A stretch of DNA of 64,000 nt from Tubulanus polymorphus (lineage: Eukaryota; Nemertea; Palaeonemertea; Tubulaniformes; Tubulanidae). The position numbers and the translations under genes are program-made. Every line of letters starts with the position of its first letter. Position 1 is the stretch's first letter. The notes below the pieces were generated by a model. It was not told where the DNA came from. It was given only the letters and a program-made list of their open reading frames with translations, and searched no databases. The stretch is from the NCBI RefSeq assembly GCF_964204645.1, contig NC_134032.1, positions 11,340,275-11,404,274 on the forward strand. The letters run 5' to 3'. Of this stretch, positions 31,644 to 44,600 are shown piece by piece.

Positions 31644-34600
31644 ATGGAGCCTGCCAAACAAACAGATGCAGAATTGAAGACAGGTGACTATGAAATATTG
31701 CTGTATTAAACCTAAGAAATGTATTTAAACGCACTTAAAATTGGCAGAATACGTAATTTTGTGTACAGGCCTATGAGTGGTAAATATATTAGGCTTACAT
31801 TTAATGACATATCCCAGTAACGCTGCATTTCACCAAAAGCGGCCTTAGAAATTAATCATTGTGCATTTCCCCAGACCTAGCCTTTAACTGGAATTGTTTA
31901 TTTAGGAAATCCAATAAAATAATTACTTACCCCTTTAATTTCCCCAATTACAATAGACAATTTATTAAATATGTTTTTTGATAACGTGAAATGTAATTGA
32001 AAACCGTTGAGGAAAATTCATTCATTTTGGAGTTGAATATTTAATTGATCTTCAAGACGTATCTTAAGGTTATAGGCCTAACGATGATTTTTTTCAGATT
32101 TGAATAAGATGCTGGATTTTTGGATCGGAAAATTAGAGTGTAACGGCGACGCTGTTAAACAACACGAATTCAAACGAAAATTCATCAGAAAACTTCGCAA
32201 CGCCGACATCGCCATCGAAACTGATACAGCCAATGATCAGCATTATCAAGTACCGACGAAATATTTCAAAGAGGTCAATCGAAAAAAATGTCATCTTATG
32301 CTTAATCCGTAACGTCCATAAGCAATGGAGCAATGATAAAATCTTCGAGACAGCTAAAATTTTATATTTAAATCTATATATTTTAAGGGGGAATTTTACA
32401 TCGTTTTTCATATGGTTTTGACGCGTGTTATTTGTATATACTGTTCAGCAGTACATGGCGTAAGCCGCTACATATAAGGAGGCATTTGAACGCGTTTGTA
32501 TACGCAAACATTCGTTAAAAATCCTCATGCGTACTGCACTCTGGAATCGCACTATTGTGAATGTACGAATTCAAAAAGCAGGCCAAAGTGCGTGAATGTA
32601 CGGGTTAATCAGAGTTCGCTATATCTTAACACTTTCCAGCTACACAAAGGGTTATGCTAAGCAAATAAATATGTATATATTACTTAGATTTAGGTCACTG
32701 TTATATCAGATAAATCATTTCCTACGAATATCGATAAAAATTTGATTCGTATAAAGGTCACTGTTATATCAGATAAATCATTTCCTACGAATATCGATAA
32801 AAATTTGATTCGTATAAATCAAGAAATTTTGAAAAAAATTGTTACATACATTTTCTGTTGAGGTACCGGTTTTCATTCACAGAAAAAAACAATTTGTTTT
32901 ATCTGGAATTCGGGGAAATCCCGCAATACAGGAAGGAATACGAGTAATTGAACTCGTAGTTTTAACTCAACGTTTCGGCTATACCCTATAATACTAACCC
33001 TATTGCAATATTGCTCGTTTTGTAGATTTTAGGTAAACGCATGAAATACAGCAGCTGCGTTTGGCCGGACAATTCCAATTCTTTAGAAGAAGGTGAGAGG
33101 TGATGCGGCCTTTATATCTCGCATAGAAAAATTAATATCTTTTCCAATACTTTACTACAAAAGATTGAAAAGATTCAGAAAATTGTGTGAAGTAAATTGA
33201 TATTTCCTTAATTCCTTCAGCTGAGGATTATTCTTTGAGTATTATTTGTAAAAGGGCTCAAGTCGAAGATGGCCAAACTATCATGGTGAGTATAGGTATT
33301 CAAGAGAAAGAAAAATAACTTGTTTTTTTTAGTCAGTAGTCTACAGAATTCAAGACTTTGACCAGCTTTCAGTGGTTAATTAGATCGGCTATAAGAACGA
33401 AAATCGATTCAAACATGTCTTTTAGTAAATTGTTTAAGTTATACGTACATAGGATTAAAATGAGCTTGACTTGTCTTAAGTTGTTCGTTTGGCTATAGAA
33501 CCAAAATTACCTCAAATTCGTTGAGTATTATTTGTAAAAGGCTCAAACTATCATGGTGAGTAAAGGTAATCAAGAAAAAGAAAAATAACTTGGTTTTTTA
33601 GTCAGTAGTCTACAGAATTCAAGACTTTGATCAGCTTTCAGTGGTTAATTAGATCGGTTATAAGAACGAAAATGGATTCAAACATGTCTTTTAGTAAATT
33701 GTTTAAGTTATACGTACATAGGATCAAAATGAGCTTGACTTGTCTTAAGTTGTTCGTTTGGCTATAGAACCAAAATTACCTCAAATTCTTTGAGTATTAT
33801 TTGTAAAAGGGCTCAAATTATCATGGTGAGTATAGGTAATCAAGAAAAAGAAAAATAACTTGGTTTTTTAGTCAGTAGTCTACAGAATTCAAGACTTTGA
33901 CCAGCTTTCAGTGGTTAATTAGATCGGCTATAAGAACGAAAATGGATTCAAACATGTCTTTTAGTAAATTGTTTAAGTTATACGTACATAGAACCACAAT
34001 GAGCTTGGCTTGTCTTAAGTTGTTCGTTTGGCTATTGAACCAGAATGACCTCAAACTCTTTCTTGATCGTTTTTGATCTAAAATCGAAATCGATCTGCGC
34101 CACCGGCTCCGAGTGTTCATAAACATTGTTCCCACTACTATTTTAGAAAGTCCAAAATCACGCTCTCTGTTTTATAGGATCTCGGATGTGGCTGGGGAGC
34201 GACTGGTTTGTACATATGCGAGAAATACCCGAACTGTAAAGTCGTATTCGTGTCGAATTCGGAAACTCAACACGATTATATCATCGACGAGGCCAAACGT
34301 CTCGGATTCGACGACCGCATCGAACACATCAAAGCAAACGCGAACACGTTCGACACGGAGAAGAAATTCGATCGAGTCATTTCCATCGAAATGTTTGAGG
34401 TATTCGCGTTGAATATTTAAAGGCTGCAAATCATGAATTTCACACTAATCCCACTAGCCATTGAGCGCGGTTAATTATCATTTTATTAAGATTTTCATCA
34501 ATTATAACCATCATTGAATCTACTATTTGATTTTGTTTCTAAAAAAGATTTGTTTACATGTATCACGGTCATAGCTTTCATTTACAAAATATAAAAAATG

Positions 34601-36600
34601 TTTGCGAATAGTTGAGAGTATTTCCTGTACCTCGAATGTGATTTTCAAATAAACTCTGACTATGGGTGGAGACGCTTAGAAAAATACAATAACAGTGGTT
34701 TAAATTGATATCGTGGGTTTTCGCTCAACAAAATTAAATTTGAGTTTTAACAATCTTTCTAGTCCGAGTGTTTCCTGTCTGTTGTTTTAGATATGTAATA
34801 TTTCGATAACTATCAATTCACATAAAAACTAATTATCATGTATCTCGTGTGAATACTCTGTTTTGTATACGAGGGAAAAAACCAAAATGATTCAGCCAAA
34901 AATGCGAAGTCCTTGAATAGAGGTGTATATACACAATATACATTGAATGGAAGTGTATATTTCGAGAAACGTCTCGGCTAAAGCCCAACGCACACGGCAA
35001 AACATTTGTTTCACCAAAACAGAAAACACGTTTTTCAGAAAACGTTTTTTGCTCGTGAAAAACGTTTTTCAGTTCGGCGTTTTTTGTTTTGCCTCCCCCG
35101 CACACGGCATAACAAAAAAACATCGAAAACGTTTTTTTCACGAGGAAAAAAGGTTTTTTCGGTGCCGTGTGCGTTGGGCTTAAGACTTAGCCGTCATCAG
35201 TCGTACTCGTGGTGGCTTATATAGTCTTTAGCCGAAACGTTGCTAAAATGTATACATTTTTGGCTGATTGACTGTGTGATTGCTTTTGTATATTCATCTT
35301 ACACGGATGGTTGCGTATATCTTCACGACTTACTCTTTATTTTTGTAGCATATGAAGAACTACGACCGACTTTTGGCGAAAATCAGTTCGTGGTTGAAAC
35401 CGGACGGTTTGCTACTGACGCAGATTCTCTGCCATCTTCGATTCCCGTATAATTTCGACGCGTCGAAAGATAAGGACACGGAATGGATGGCTCGTAATTT
35501 CTTCGCCGGGGGTACCATGCCGTCTGCTGACCTGTTTCTCTATTTTCAGGTCGGTTTTCTCTGATATCTTCGAACAAAAATTTCCGCCATTTCACAACCT
35601 TCTTATCGTTAATGAATTCCACGATTCAGTAAAGATTTTGAATACTCCTCAGTCATATCTATCAAATCCGCGCCCAAGTTGGTAAATTTTACAAATATTC
35701 CTCTGTTGGAAAGACAAAAAAATTTCCACGTTTCTCAACTCTCATCAGGCCAGGGTCCAGGAGGTGCTTAGGGTGCTACAGCAACCCCTTTGACACTTTC
35801 CTTCGTATTATTCGTTTTCAGTTTTCCAATAGTAAATTAACACGTACAAGGTAACATTTGGATATATGAGATGATCAAGATAATCAAGCAGTGCCTAAAG
35901 ACGCATGGGCGTCCCTAGGGGGGGGGGGATGGGATTCGGTAGTTCGAACGAATCCCCTTTTTGAATTTTCAAACGTCGGCACATGGTTTGCATTAGCTAA
36001 ATTAGAAAAAATCGACACGGAAAGTAAACGGGAACCAATCTACCAGAACGCGCCTGCTTCAACAGAATTTTCAAAAATTTTCTGCTCATCCCCTTCTATT
36101 CCTAGATGCGAACTACCCCCCCCCCCCCAAAAAAAAAAAAATATCTGGGGTTCTGAATGCATGACAAAACAGACGTCGAATTTTACAAATATTTCTAGGG
36201 GATGACCCACCAGAGCACCCCCCTCTTTTGAAAATCCTGGATTTGCCCCTTGTTTACGTCGGTCCTAATCGAACTATAGTTAAGGAAAACCTTCGTTTCA
36301 TTATCTGGTCATCTTTAATTCGATATTTCTTTTCTAATTCAGGACGACATGATAGTCACGGATCAGTGGCTCGTAAACGGAAAAGACTACAGCAAAACTC
36401 TGTACACGTGGCTCGAACGACTCGACGCCAAGCGAGAAAAAGTTCACGAGATTTTCATCGAGTTTTACGGAGCCGACAAAGCGGACGAAATGCTCGCTAA
36501 TTGGAGAATGTTTTTCATTTACTGCGGCGAAGTTTTTAGATACCGCGACGGTAACGATTGGTTGACGGCATTTCATTTGTTCAAAAAACGAAACTGCTAA
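31644..36600 (+). CDS. SAM-dependent methyltransferase, coclaurine N-methyltransferase/cyclopropane-synthase-like, 7 exons
   Basis: Exons 31644-31683, 32098-32273, 33026-33092, 33221-33285, 34178-34399, 35349-35549 and 36343-36600. All introns are GT-AG, all phases match, and the joined frame gives 342 aa. The start is in good context (GAAATGG). The N-terminus (1-60) is helical and polar. NDQHYQVPTKYF (about 60-71) and KYSSCVWP (about 78-85) are the substrate-side motifs of the CFAS/CNMT-like family. DLGCGWGATGLY (117-128) is SAM motif I, FDRVISIEMFEHM (about 180-192) is motif IV and post-motif, and SSWLKPDGLLL (about 200-210) is motif V. The C-terminus FHLFKKR is family-typical, and length matches the family (about 340-360). 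No signal peptide, so probably cytosolic. The substrate is not inferable: family members methylate amines (plants) or lipid acyl chains (bacteria). The exon structure argues for a genuine animal gene rather than a contaminant. Confidence 0.92.
32693..32818 (+). repeat. 63-bp tandem duplication in intron 2
   Basis: Two essentially identical direct copies of a unit from GGTCACTGTTATATCAGATA to TTTGATTCGTATAAA. Intronic, presumably recent. Confidence 0.85.
33234..34063 (+). repeat. Three-copy tandem duplication of about 270-285 bp including most of exon 4
   Basis: Copies begin with TTGAGTATTATTTGTAAAAG at about 33235, 33521 and 33792. Copy 1 overlaps the real exon 4 (33221-33285). Copies 2 and 3 keep the ACTATCATGGTGAGT donor but lack the acceptor and first exon bases and have lost 15 bp (GTCGAAGATGGCCAA). 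Copy 2 also lacks one G. All three continue into AGTCAGTAGTCTACAGAATT and a fold-back-derived tail (TGTCTTAAGTTGTTCGTTTG). The duplicate exons are therefore dead. Confidence 0.88.
34982..35180. mobile_element. Harbinger-type MITE in intron 5
   Basis: AGCCCAACGCACACGGCA at 34982 onward and TGCCGTGTGCGTTGGGCT ending at 35180 are perfect inverse copies (18 bp). TAA flanks both sides (34979-34981 counted as TAA, and 35181-35183). A 3-bp TAA duplication and about 200 bp size fit PIF/Harbinger MITEs. The interior has repeated AAAACGTTTTTC words in both orientations, so most of it can fold. Confidence 0.78.
35750..36245 (+). repeat. Composite repeats in intron 6 (hAT-like ends, family J copy 2)
   Basis: A CAGGGTCCAGGAGGTGC left end and an AAAATCCTGGATTTGCCCC right end resemble hAT-like termini elsewhere in the window. 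In between, 35920-36025 is the second copy of family J (GGATTCGGTAGTTCGAACGA, TTTTTGAATTTTCAAACGTC). Homopolymer runs of G (35920-35928), C (36115-36128) and A (36129-36140) are present. ORFs here are not coding. Confidence 0.5.
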
Positions 36601-36823
36601 AACCTGAATCGGGGGCAGACGCATTTTTCCTGTTGATTGATGACAACACATGATCTCGAATTTTTGTAAAAAAAAGAAATAGTATTCAGACTTAAGAATG
36701 GTAGAATGTACAAAATATATACTTAGATTTGCAGTCTCCGATGAAACAGATTTAGGGACAGGCGCTCACCTCAAAAATCATCTTGTATGGCAGCCATTCT
36801 ACTTATATTATAAATCGCAGATT

Positions 36824-36829
36824 AATAAA
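36824..36829 (+). promoter_or_regulatory. Poly(A) signal AATAAA for the methyltransferase gene
   Basis: A canonical AATAAA about 225 bp after the stop, followed by T-rich and TGTTGG sequence. An AGAAATAG-type weaker site is nearer, so this assignment is likely but not proven. Confidence 0.5.
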
Positions 36830-36952
36830 ATCGTTTTTCCATCGTAGATTCTTTCTGTTGGTCTTAATCTTTATTTACAAGTGGGGAACTGGTTCACAGT
36901 GAAATATCAAATCGAATACTAGATCCAGAAACCGAAAGATTCCTAGGTCCGG

Positions 36953-37444
36953 TTTCATTTTGACGCAAGTCCGAACGTGTCAGATTGGCTAGAGAACTAC
37001 GTTAGCCTGAAACTGGTCTTAAGCAAGCGTGGATTCAAACGGTATAGCACCGTAGGCACGTGCCACTGTCGCGAAAATGTCCTGCCCTTTTTTCATTTCT
37101 TTTCATTCCCAAAATCAAAAGGGCACTTTTGTAGTCGTCTATATCAATCCAAAAAAGTAGAAAAGGGTACATTTTTACGACGAATAATGTTCAACAAAAA
37201 GGTTCGCCATTCTTCATCTTTATTGCCTGGAAACTACATCTCAATGCAGAAAATTGTCAATGTCAGAAAAGTAATTTGTAACAAGACTTCATTTATTGCT
37301 TGGAAATTGCAATAAAAAGCAGTAAATTTTTTCAAAGTTTTCTCGGGGTGCCGGGTATGCCCATTTTTCTAAGTTGTACTACGCTCAACATTGGTCCCTT
37401 GATCGCCCCCGTTAACTCTAAGCCCTAGCGATGAAACCGGCCCC
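36953..37444. mobile_element. Fold-back element interrupted by a hAT-like insertion
   Basis: The outer ends GGTCCGGTTTCATTTTGACG (36953 on) and CTAGCGATGAAACCGGCC (to about 37442) are inverted and match the family F/G fold-back termini. The middle, about 37045-37420, is the reverse complement of the hAT-like element at 7326-7674: TAGCACCGTAGGCACGTGCC at its left and GGTCCCTTGATCGCCCCC at its right. This is a nested insertion. Confidence 0.6.
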
Positions 37445-38585
37445 CCCGCGGCTTACTCGGTTCAACTCAAATTCTATCATCTCATCTTCATATCCAATCT
37501 TTAGAATTAGAGAAATACATCAAAGAATCGTATTTCATCTTGCCTACACACGAAGATTTAATCAGGCAATTAAATTGATATAGATTGTAGACGAATGTTT
37601 AATTGAATTCGGTATCTTTTGGTTAATTGATTTGGAGTAGGAATTTTTACCAATTAGCAGAAACAGTAACTCGCATTATGAGAAATCATCGGTGAAATAC
37701 AAGACAAACTTTCTTTTCAGAAACACTTTTTAACATCTGGTAAAACTTCACCGAAAATTCTACAATTTGGTTCTTATATCGAATCTTTTTCCCGTTCTAT
37801 TGACGTCGTTCGCAATAAAAATATCCGATATTCGTCTCCGTTTTTCAAACCGTTTTTACGGTTCGACTGTTCCGTTAATTTTTTTGTCTGATTTATGAAT
37901 CTAAAAAAGGTTTTTTAATATTATATATACGACATTTTGCCCGACGATCAATACATCAACGACTCGGGATTCAAAGCATCTTTCATCTTCGAGTGTCATC
38001 TCTGGTGTCAGGGGAATGAGGATGCCTGTTCGTCTTCCAGTCGTTTCGTTACTGTTGGTTCTACGATTCAGGGCAGGGCACTACGACCACGCTGATTTCT
38101 TCGATTCAAATGTCCGTGGCGACACCAACTCCTTCGATATTTTTCGACTCTTTGCGGTTCGTGTTTCGCAAATCTTCGTTCGCTTTGCACGCCACAGCGT
38201 CGCCGTGTTGCCATACCTACGGGTATATATCACAGTTGTGGCGTATGCGAACAGTAGGCAATAGGTGGATGTTCGGCATATCCACCATTTCCTGTGGTAT
38301 CCTACATTTATCAATTCACTAGCATATCAAACATATAGCGGAGTGCTCAAGATAAATGTCCTGCACACATGCGATAATTGAGAAGACGGCATAATCACGT
38401 GCTGGTCATTGTATTCTTTTCGTTTTGATATTGCGAGTCATGGAAACGGTTATTAGCGAAAAGATTTATCGTAAAGCTCGTTATTCAGCAGACTACTAAC
38501 TATACAATTGCAGAACGTGTATAAGGCGAATGAGTTTACTAACAAAAACAGTTTTAAATACAAAAAGGTAAAACAGATTTTGACA
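37445..38585. other. Intergenic region between convergent genes
   Basis: Contains overlapping short ORFs on both strands around 37930-38320. The plus frame reading DDQYINDSGFKASFIFECHL contains a short FECxxxC-like string but runs to a stop soon after, without splice-compatible neighbours, so no gene is called. The methyltransferase (plus) and the mucin-like gene (minus) converge on this region. Confidence 0.4.
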
Positions 38586-38590
38586 CATGA

Positions 38591-38596
38591 TTTATT
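38591..38596 (-). promoter_or_regulatory. Poly(A) signal (AATAAA on minus strand) for the mucin-like gene
   Basis: TTTATT on the plus strand, 16 nt after the stop codon at 38612-38614. This implies a very short 3' UTR. Confidence 0.5.
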
Positions 38597-38611
38597 GAAA
38601 TCAGGTCTAAA

Positions 38612-41600
38612 TTACATGAAAAACCGTTGCAAGAGCTCCATAAATTCCTTTGGATTAAGGTTTTGGCTCGACTTGGTACTCGTTGCCTTCTTCACAGAGG
38701 ATGTCGTAGTTTTACTAGATCTCCGTGTAGTCGAAGAGACAAGAGGCAATGTTGATGCCAATGTTGAAGTTGCTGGTACATTTTTAGAAGACTGTGAATT
38801 GCTGGATAAAGAAGCCGGTGGTGTTGTGGGAGTAGAAGTTGGCCTCTTCCTATCCAGGAATGGTTTGGTTACATTGTCCAAACATGGCAAAATCTTTTCA
38901 CGCAATGTTTTATTTTTTTTCAGATATTGCAAGAAGGATGCGACTTTGTTCACCAACTGTTTTTGTTTTTCCTTGTGTTGATTGGCTGGTGGTCTAGTAC
39001 TAGTCAGGTTGACATTAATTCGTGACTTAATACTCAGACGTCCACGAAGTGTTTGAAAGACATTTTTCTGCTTGGGAGGCACTGTAGCATTAGGAGTGGA
39101 ATTACCAGTTACCATTAGAGGTGCTGTGCCATTGCGCGTACGGGGAGGTGGTTTGCTAGAAGTTGCCATAAAAGGTGCTGTGCGTGTTGTTCTAGTTTTT
39201 GTCAGTGTACTGCGAGGTGTTGTCCCAGTGGTTGTTCTGCTAGGTTTTGAACTAAAAGTGGTCCTGGCAGGTAGTGTACCACTGGCCGTACCATTAGGTG
39301 TCATACCACTGGTTGCCATGGGCGATGTTGTACCAGTGGTTGTCCTGGAAGGAGCTGTACCAGTGATTTTTCTGGGAGGTGATGTATCAGTTGCTGAACT
39401 GTGAGGTGTTTTGTTCCTTGTAGTAATGTAATTTATTGTGCCAGTGGGTGCATTGTTAGATGCTGAACCAGTAGTTGTTTGGTAAGGTGTTGTACTAGTA
39501 GTTGTCATAGGAGGTGCAGTACCAACTGTTGAACTGTAAGGTATTGTAGCAGTCATTGTTTTGGGAGGTGCTGTTTCTGTGCTTGTCCTGTTATCTGTTG
39601 TATCGGTGGTTACGTTAGGAGGTGTTGAACCAGAAGTTGTTTTATTAGGTGCTGTGCCACTGGGAAATCTGCTGGTTGTTGTACTAGTAGTCATCATGGA
39701 ATGTCTTGTAACAGTGGTTGTCTTGGGTGGATTTGTACTGTTCGTTTTCCTGGTAAGTGCTGTGCCAGTGGTTGTATTGTTAGATGCTGTTCCAATGGAT
39801 GTCATATGAGGTGTCGAACTGATGGTTGTCCTGGAAGTTTCAGTACCAGTAGTTGGATGTTTAGGTGCTCTCATTGGAGGCGCGGAAACAGTGGTTGTCC
39901 TATTAGCTAATGTACCAGTGGTTGACATAGGAGGTGCAGACCCAGTCATTGTAGTGGTAGGTATTGAGCCATTGGTTGCCCTGGGAGGTGCTGTACCAAT
40001 AGTTGTCCTGGGAGGTGCTGTACCGGTGGTTGTCCTTGGAGATATTGAACTGGTGGTTATGTTGTTAGATGCTATACTTGTAGTTGTCATGGGGGCTGTA
40101 CCAGTAGTTATATTGTTGTATGCTGTACCGGTGGTTGACCTTGGAGATACTGTACCGGTGGTTATATTGTTAGATGCTGTACCGGTGCTTATATCGTTAG
40201 ATGCTGCACTGGTGGTTGTCCTTGGAGATGCTATACTGGATGTTATATTGTTAGATGCTGTACCGGTGGTTGTCCTGAGAGGCGCTGAACCGTTGGTTAT
40301 ATTGTAAGAAGCTGTACCGTTGGTTGTCCTTTGAGGTGCTGTGCCGGTGGTTATATTGTTAGATGCTGTACCGGTGGTTATATTGTGAGGTGCTGTACCG
40401 GTGGTTTTATTGTTAGATGCTGTGCCGGTGGTCGTCCACGGAGGTGCTTTACCAGTGGTTATATTGTTAGATGCTGTACCGGTAGTTGTCATTGGAGGTG
40501 CTGTACCGGTGGTTTTATTGTAAGATGCTGTACCGGTGGTTATATTGTGAGGTGCTGTACCGGTGGTTTTATTGTTAGATGCTGTACCGGTGGTCGTCCA
40601 CGGAGGTGCTTTACCAGTGGTTATATTGTTAGATGCTGTACCGGTAGTTGTCCTTGGAGGTGCTGTACCGGTGGTTAAATTGTTAGATGCTGTACCGGTG
40701 GTTGTCCTGGGAGATGCTGCACCAGTAGATACTCTTGGAGATGCTGTTCTGGTAGTTGTATTGTTAGGTGCTGTACCAGTGGTTATTTCGGGAGGTGCTG
40801 TACTAATTGATGTCCTAGGAAGTGTTGAACCAAAAGTTGTTTTGCTCCGTGTTGTATCAGTGGTCATCCTGGGACGTATGGTACCACTGGTTGTCATGGC
40901 AGGTGCTATACCGGTGGTTGTCCTTGGAGATATGGTACTGGTGGTTATGTTGTTAGATCCTATACTTGTAGTTGTCCTGGGAGCTGTACCAGTGGTTATA
41001 TTGTGGTATGCTGTACCGGTGGTTGTCCTTGGAGATATTGTACTGGTGGTTATGTTGTTAGATGCTATACTTGTAGTTATCCCGGGAGCTGTACCAGTGG
41101 TTATATTGTGGTATGCTGTACCGGTGGTTGACCTTGGAGATATTGTACCGGTGGTTATATTGTTAAATGCTGTACCGGTGCTTATATCGTTAGATGCTGC
41201 ACTAGTAGTTGTCCTTGGAGATGCTATACTGGTGGTTATATTGTTAGATGCTGTACCGGTGGTTGTCCTGGGAGGCGCTGAACCGTTGGGTATATTGTAA
41301 GATGATGTACCGGTGGTTGTATTAAGAGATGCTGTGCCGGTGGTTATATTGTTAGATGCTGTACCGGTGGTTGTCCTTGGAGGTGCTGTGCCGGTGGTTA
41401 TATTGTTAGATGCTGTACCGGTGGTTGTCTTGGGAGGCGCTGAACCATTGGTTATATTGTAAGAAGCTGTACCGGTGGTTGTCCTTGGAGGTGCTGTGCC
41501 GGGGGTTATATTGTTAGATGCTGTACCGGTGGTTGTCCTTGGAGGTGCTGTGCCGGTGGTTATATTGTTAGATACTGTACCGGTGGTTGTCCTTGGAGGC

Positions 41601-44600
41601 GCTGAACCGTTGCTTATATTGTAAGATGCTGTACCGGTGGTTGTATTAAGAAATGCTGTGCCGGTGGTTATGTTGTGAGATGCTTGACCAGTGGTTGTCC
41701 TTGGAGGTGCTGTGCCGGTGGTTATATTGTTAGATGCTGTACCGGTGGTTGTCCTTGGAGGTAATGTGCCGGTGGTTAAATTGTGAGGTGCTGTACCGGT
41801 GGTTTTATTTTTAGATGCTGTGCCGGTAGTTATATTGTTAGATGCTGTACCGGTGGTTGTCCTTGGAGGTGCTGTGCCGGTGGTTAAATTGTTAGATGCT
41901 GTACCGGTGGTTGTCCTGGGAGGTGCTGTACCGGTGGTTAAATTGTTAGATGCTATACTTGTAGTTGTCCTGGGAGCTGTATCAGTAGTTATATTGTTGT
42001 ATGCTGTACCGGTGGTTGACCTTGGAGATACTGTACCGGTGGTAATATTGTGAGGTGCTGTACCGGTGGTTTTATTTTTAGATGCTGTACCGGTAGTTGT
42101 CCTTGGAGGTGCTGTGCCGGTAGTTATATTGTTAGATGCTGTACCGGTGGTTGTCCTTGGAGGTGCTGTGCCGGTGGTAATATTGTGAGGTGCTGTACCG
42201 GTGGTTTTATTTTTAGATGCTGTACCGGTAGTTGTCCTTGGAGGTGCTGTGCCGGTAGTTATATTGTTAGATGCTGTACCGGTGGTTGTCCTGGGAGGCG
42301 CTGAACCGTTGGTTATATTGTAAGAAGCTGTACCGGTGGTTGACCTTGGAGATACTGTACCGGTGGTTATATTGTTAGAAGCTGTACCGGTGCTTATATC
42401 GTCAGATGCTGCACTGGTGGTTGTCCTTGGAGATGCTATACTGGTAGTTATATTGTTAGATGCTGTACCGGTGGTTGTCCTGGGAGGCGCTGAACCGTTG
42501 GTTATATTGTAAGAAGCTGTACCGGTGGTTGTCCTTGGAGATGCTGTGCCGGTGGTTATATTGTTAGATGCTGTACCGGTGGTTGTCCTGGGAGGCGCTG
42601 AACCGTTGGTTATATTGTAAGAAGCTGTACCGGTGGTTGTCCTGGGAGGCGCTGAACCATTGGTTATATTGTAAGAAGCTGTACCGTTGGTTGTCCTTGG
42701 AGATACTATACCGGTGGTTATATTGTTAGAAGCTGTACCGGTGGTTGTCCTTGGAGGTGCTGTGCCGGTAGTTATATTGTTAGATGCTGTACCGTTGGTT
42801 GTCCTGGGAGGTGCTGTACCGGTGGTTGAATTGTTAGATGCTGTACTGGTGGTTGTGCTGGGAGATTCTGTACCAGTAGATACCCTTGGAGATGATGTAC
42901 TGGTAGTTGTATTGTTAGATGCTGTACCAGTGGATGTCCTGGGAGGTGCCGAACTGTTGGTTATATTGTAAGAAGCTGTACCGTTGGTTGTCCTTGGAGG
43001 AACTGTGCCGGTGGTTATATTGTTAGATGCTGTACCGTTGGTTGTCCTTGGAGGTGCTGTGCCGGTGGTTATATTGTAAGAAGCTGTACCGTTGGTTGTC
43101 CTTGGAGGAACTGTGCCGGTGGTTATATTGTTAGATGCTGTACCGTTGGTTGTCCTTGGAGGTGCTGTGCCGGTGGTTATATTGTAAGAAGCTGTACCGT
43201 TGGTTGTCCTTGGAGGTACTGTGCCGGTGGTTATATTGTTAGATGCTGTACCGATGGTTTTCCTTGGAGGTGCTGTGCCGGTGGTTATATTGTAAGATGC
43301 TGTACCGGTGGTTATATTGTGAGGTGCTGTCCCGGTGGTTTTATTGTTAGATGGAGATGATGTACTGGTAGTTGTATTGTTAGATGCTGTACCAGTGGTT
43401 GTCTTTGGAGGCGCTGTACCGGTGGTTATATTGTTAGATGCTGTACCGGTGGTTGTCCTGGGAGGTGCCGAACCGTTGGTTATATTGTAAGAAGCTGTAC
43501 CGTTGGTTGGACTTGGAGGTACTGTGCCGGTGGTTATATTGTTAGATGCTGTACCGGTGGTTGTCCTTGGAGGTGCTGTGCCGGTGGTTATATTGTAAGA
43601 TACTGTACCGGTGGTTATATTGTGAGGTGCTGTCCCGGTGGTTTTATTGTTAGATGCTGTACCGGTGGTTGTCCTTGGAGGTGCTGTGCCGGTAGTTATA
43701 TTGTTAGATGCTGTACCGTTGGTTGTCCTGGGAGGTGCTGTACCGGTGGTTAAGTTGTTAGATGCTGTACCGTTGGTTGTCCTGGGAGGTGCTGTACCGG
43801 TGGTTAAATTGTTAGATGCTATACTTGTAGTTGTCCTGGGAGCTGTATCAGTAGTTATATTGTTGTATGCTGTACCGGTGGTTGACCTTGGAGATACTGT
43901 ACCGGTGGTTATATTGTTATAAGCTGTACCGGTGCTTATATCGTCAGATGCTGCACTGGTGGTTGTCCTTGGAGATGCTATACTGGTGGTTATATTGTTA
44001 GATGCTGTACCGGTGGTTGTCCTGGGAGGCGCTGAACCGTTGGTTATATTGTAAGAAGCTGTACCGGTGGTTCTCCTTGGAGGTGCTGTGCCGGTGGTTA
44101 TATTGTTAGATGCTGTACCGGTGGTTGTCCTGGGAGGCGCTGAACCGTTGGTTATATTGTAAGAAGCTGTACCGTTGGTTGTCCTTGGAGATACTGTACC
44201 GGTGGTTATATTGTTAGAAGCTGTACCGGTGCTTATATCGTTAGATGCTGCACTGGTGGTTGTCCTTGGAGGTGCTGTGCCGGTGGTTATATTGTAAGAT
44301 GCTGTACCGGTAGTTATATTGTTAGATGCTGTACCGGTGGTTGTCCTGGGAGGCGCTGAACCGTTGGTTATATTGTAAGAAGCTGTACCGGTGGTTCTCC
44401 TTGGAGGTGCTATGCCGGTGGTTATATTGTTAGATGCTGTACCGGTGGTTGTCCTGGGAGGCGCTGAACCGTTGGTTATATTGTAAGAAGCTGTACCGTT
44501 GGTTGTCCTTGGAGATACTGTACCGGTGGTTATATTGTTAGAAGCTGTACCGGTGCTTATATCGTTAGATGCTGCACTGGTGGTTGTCCTTGGAGGTGCT

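Noticed and set aside
34113-34429. Alternative ORFs on both strands over methyltransferase exon 5
   Set aside because: The frame with the DLGCGWG motif and matching splice phases is the real one. The others are shadows.
37930-38322. Possible exon with an FECHLWC string resembling a pre-SET motif
   Set aside because: The match is a few residues only, the frame stops soon after and no splice-compatible neighbour was found. Competing ORFs lie on both strands.
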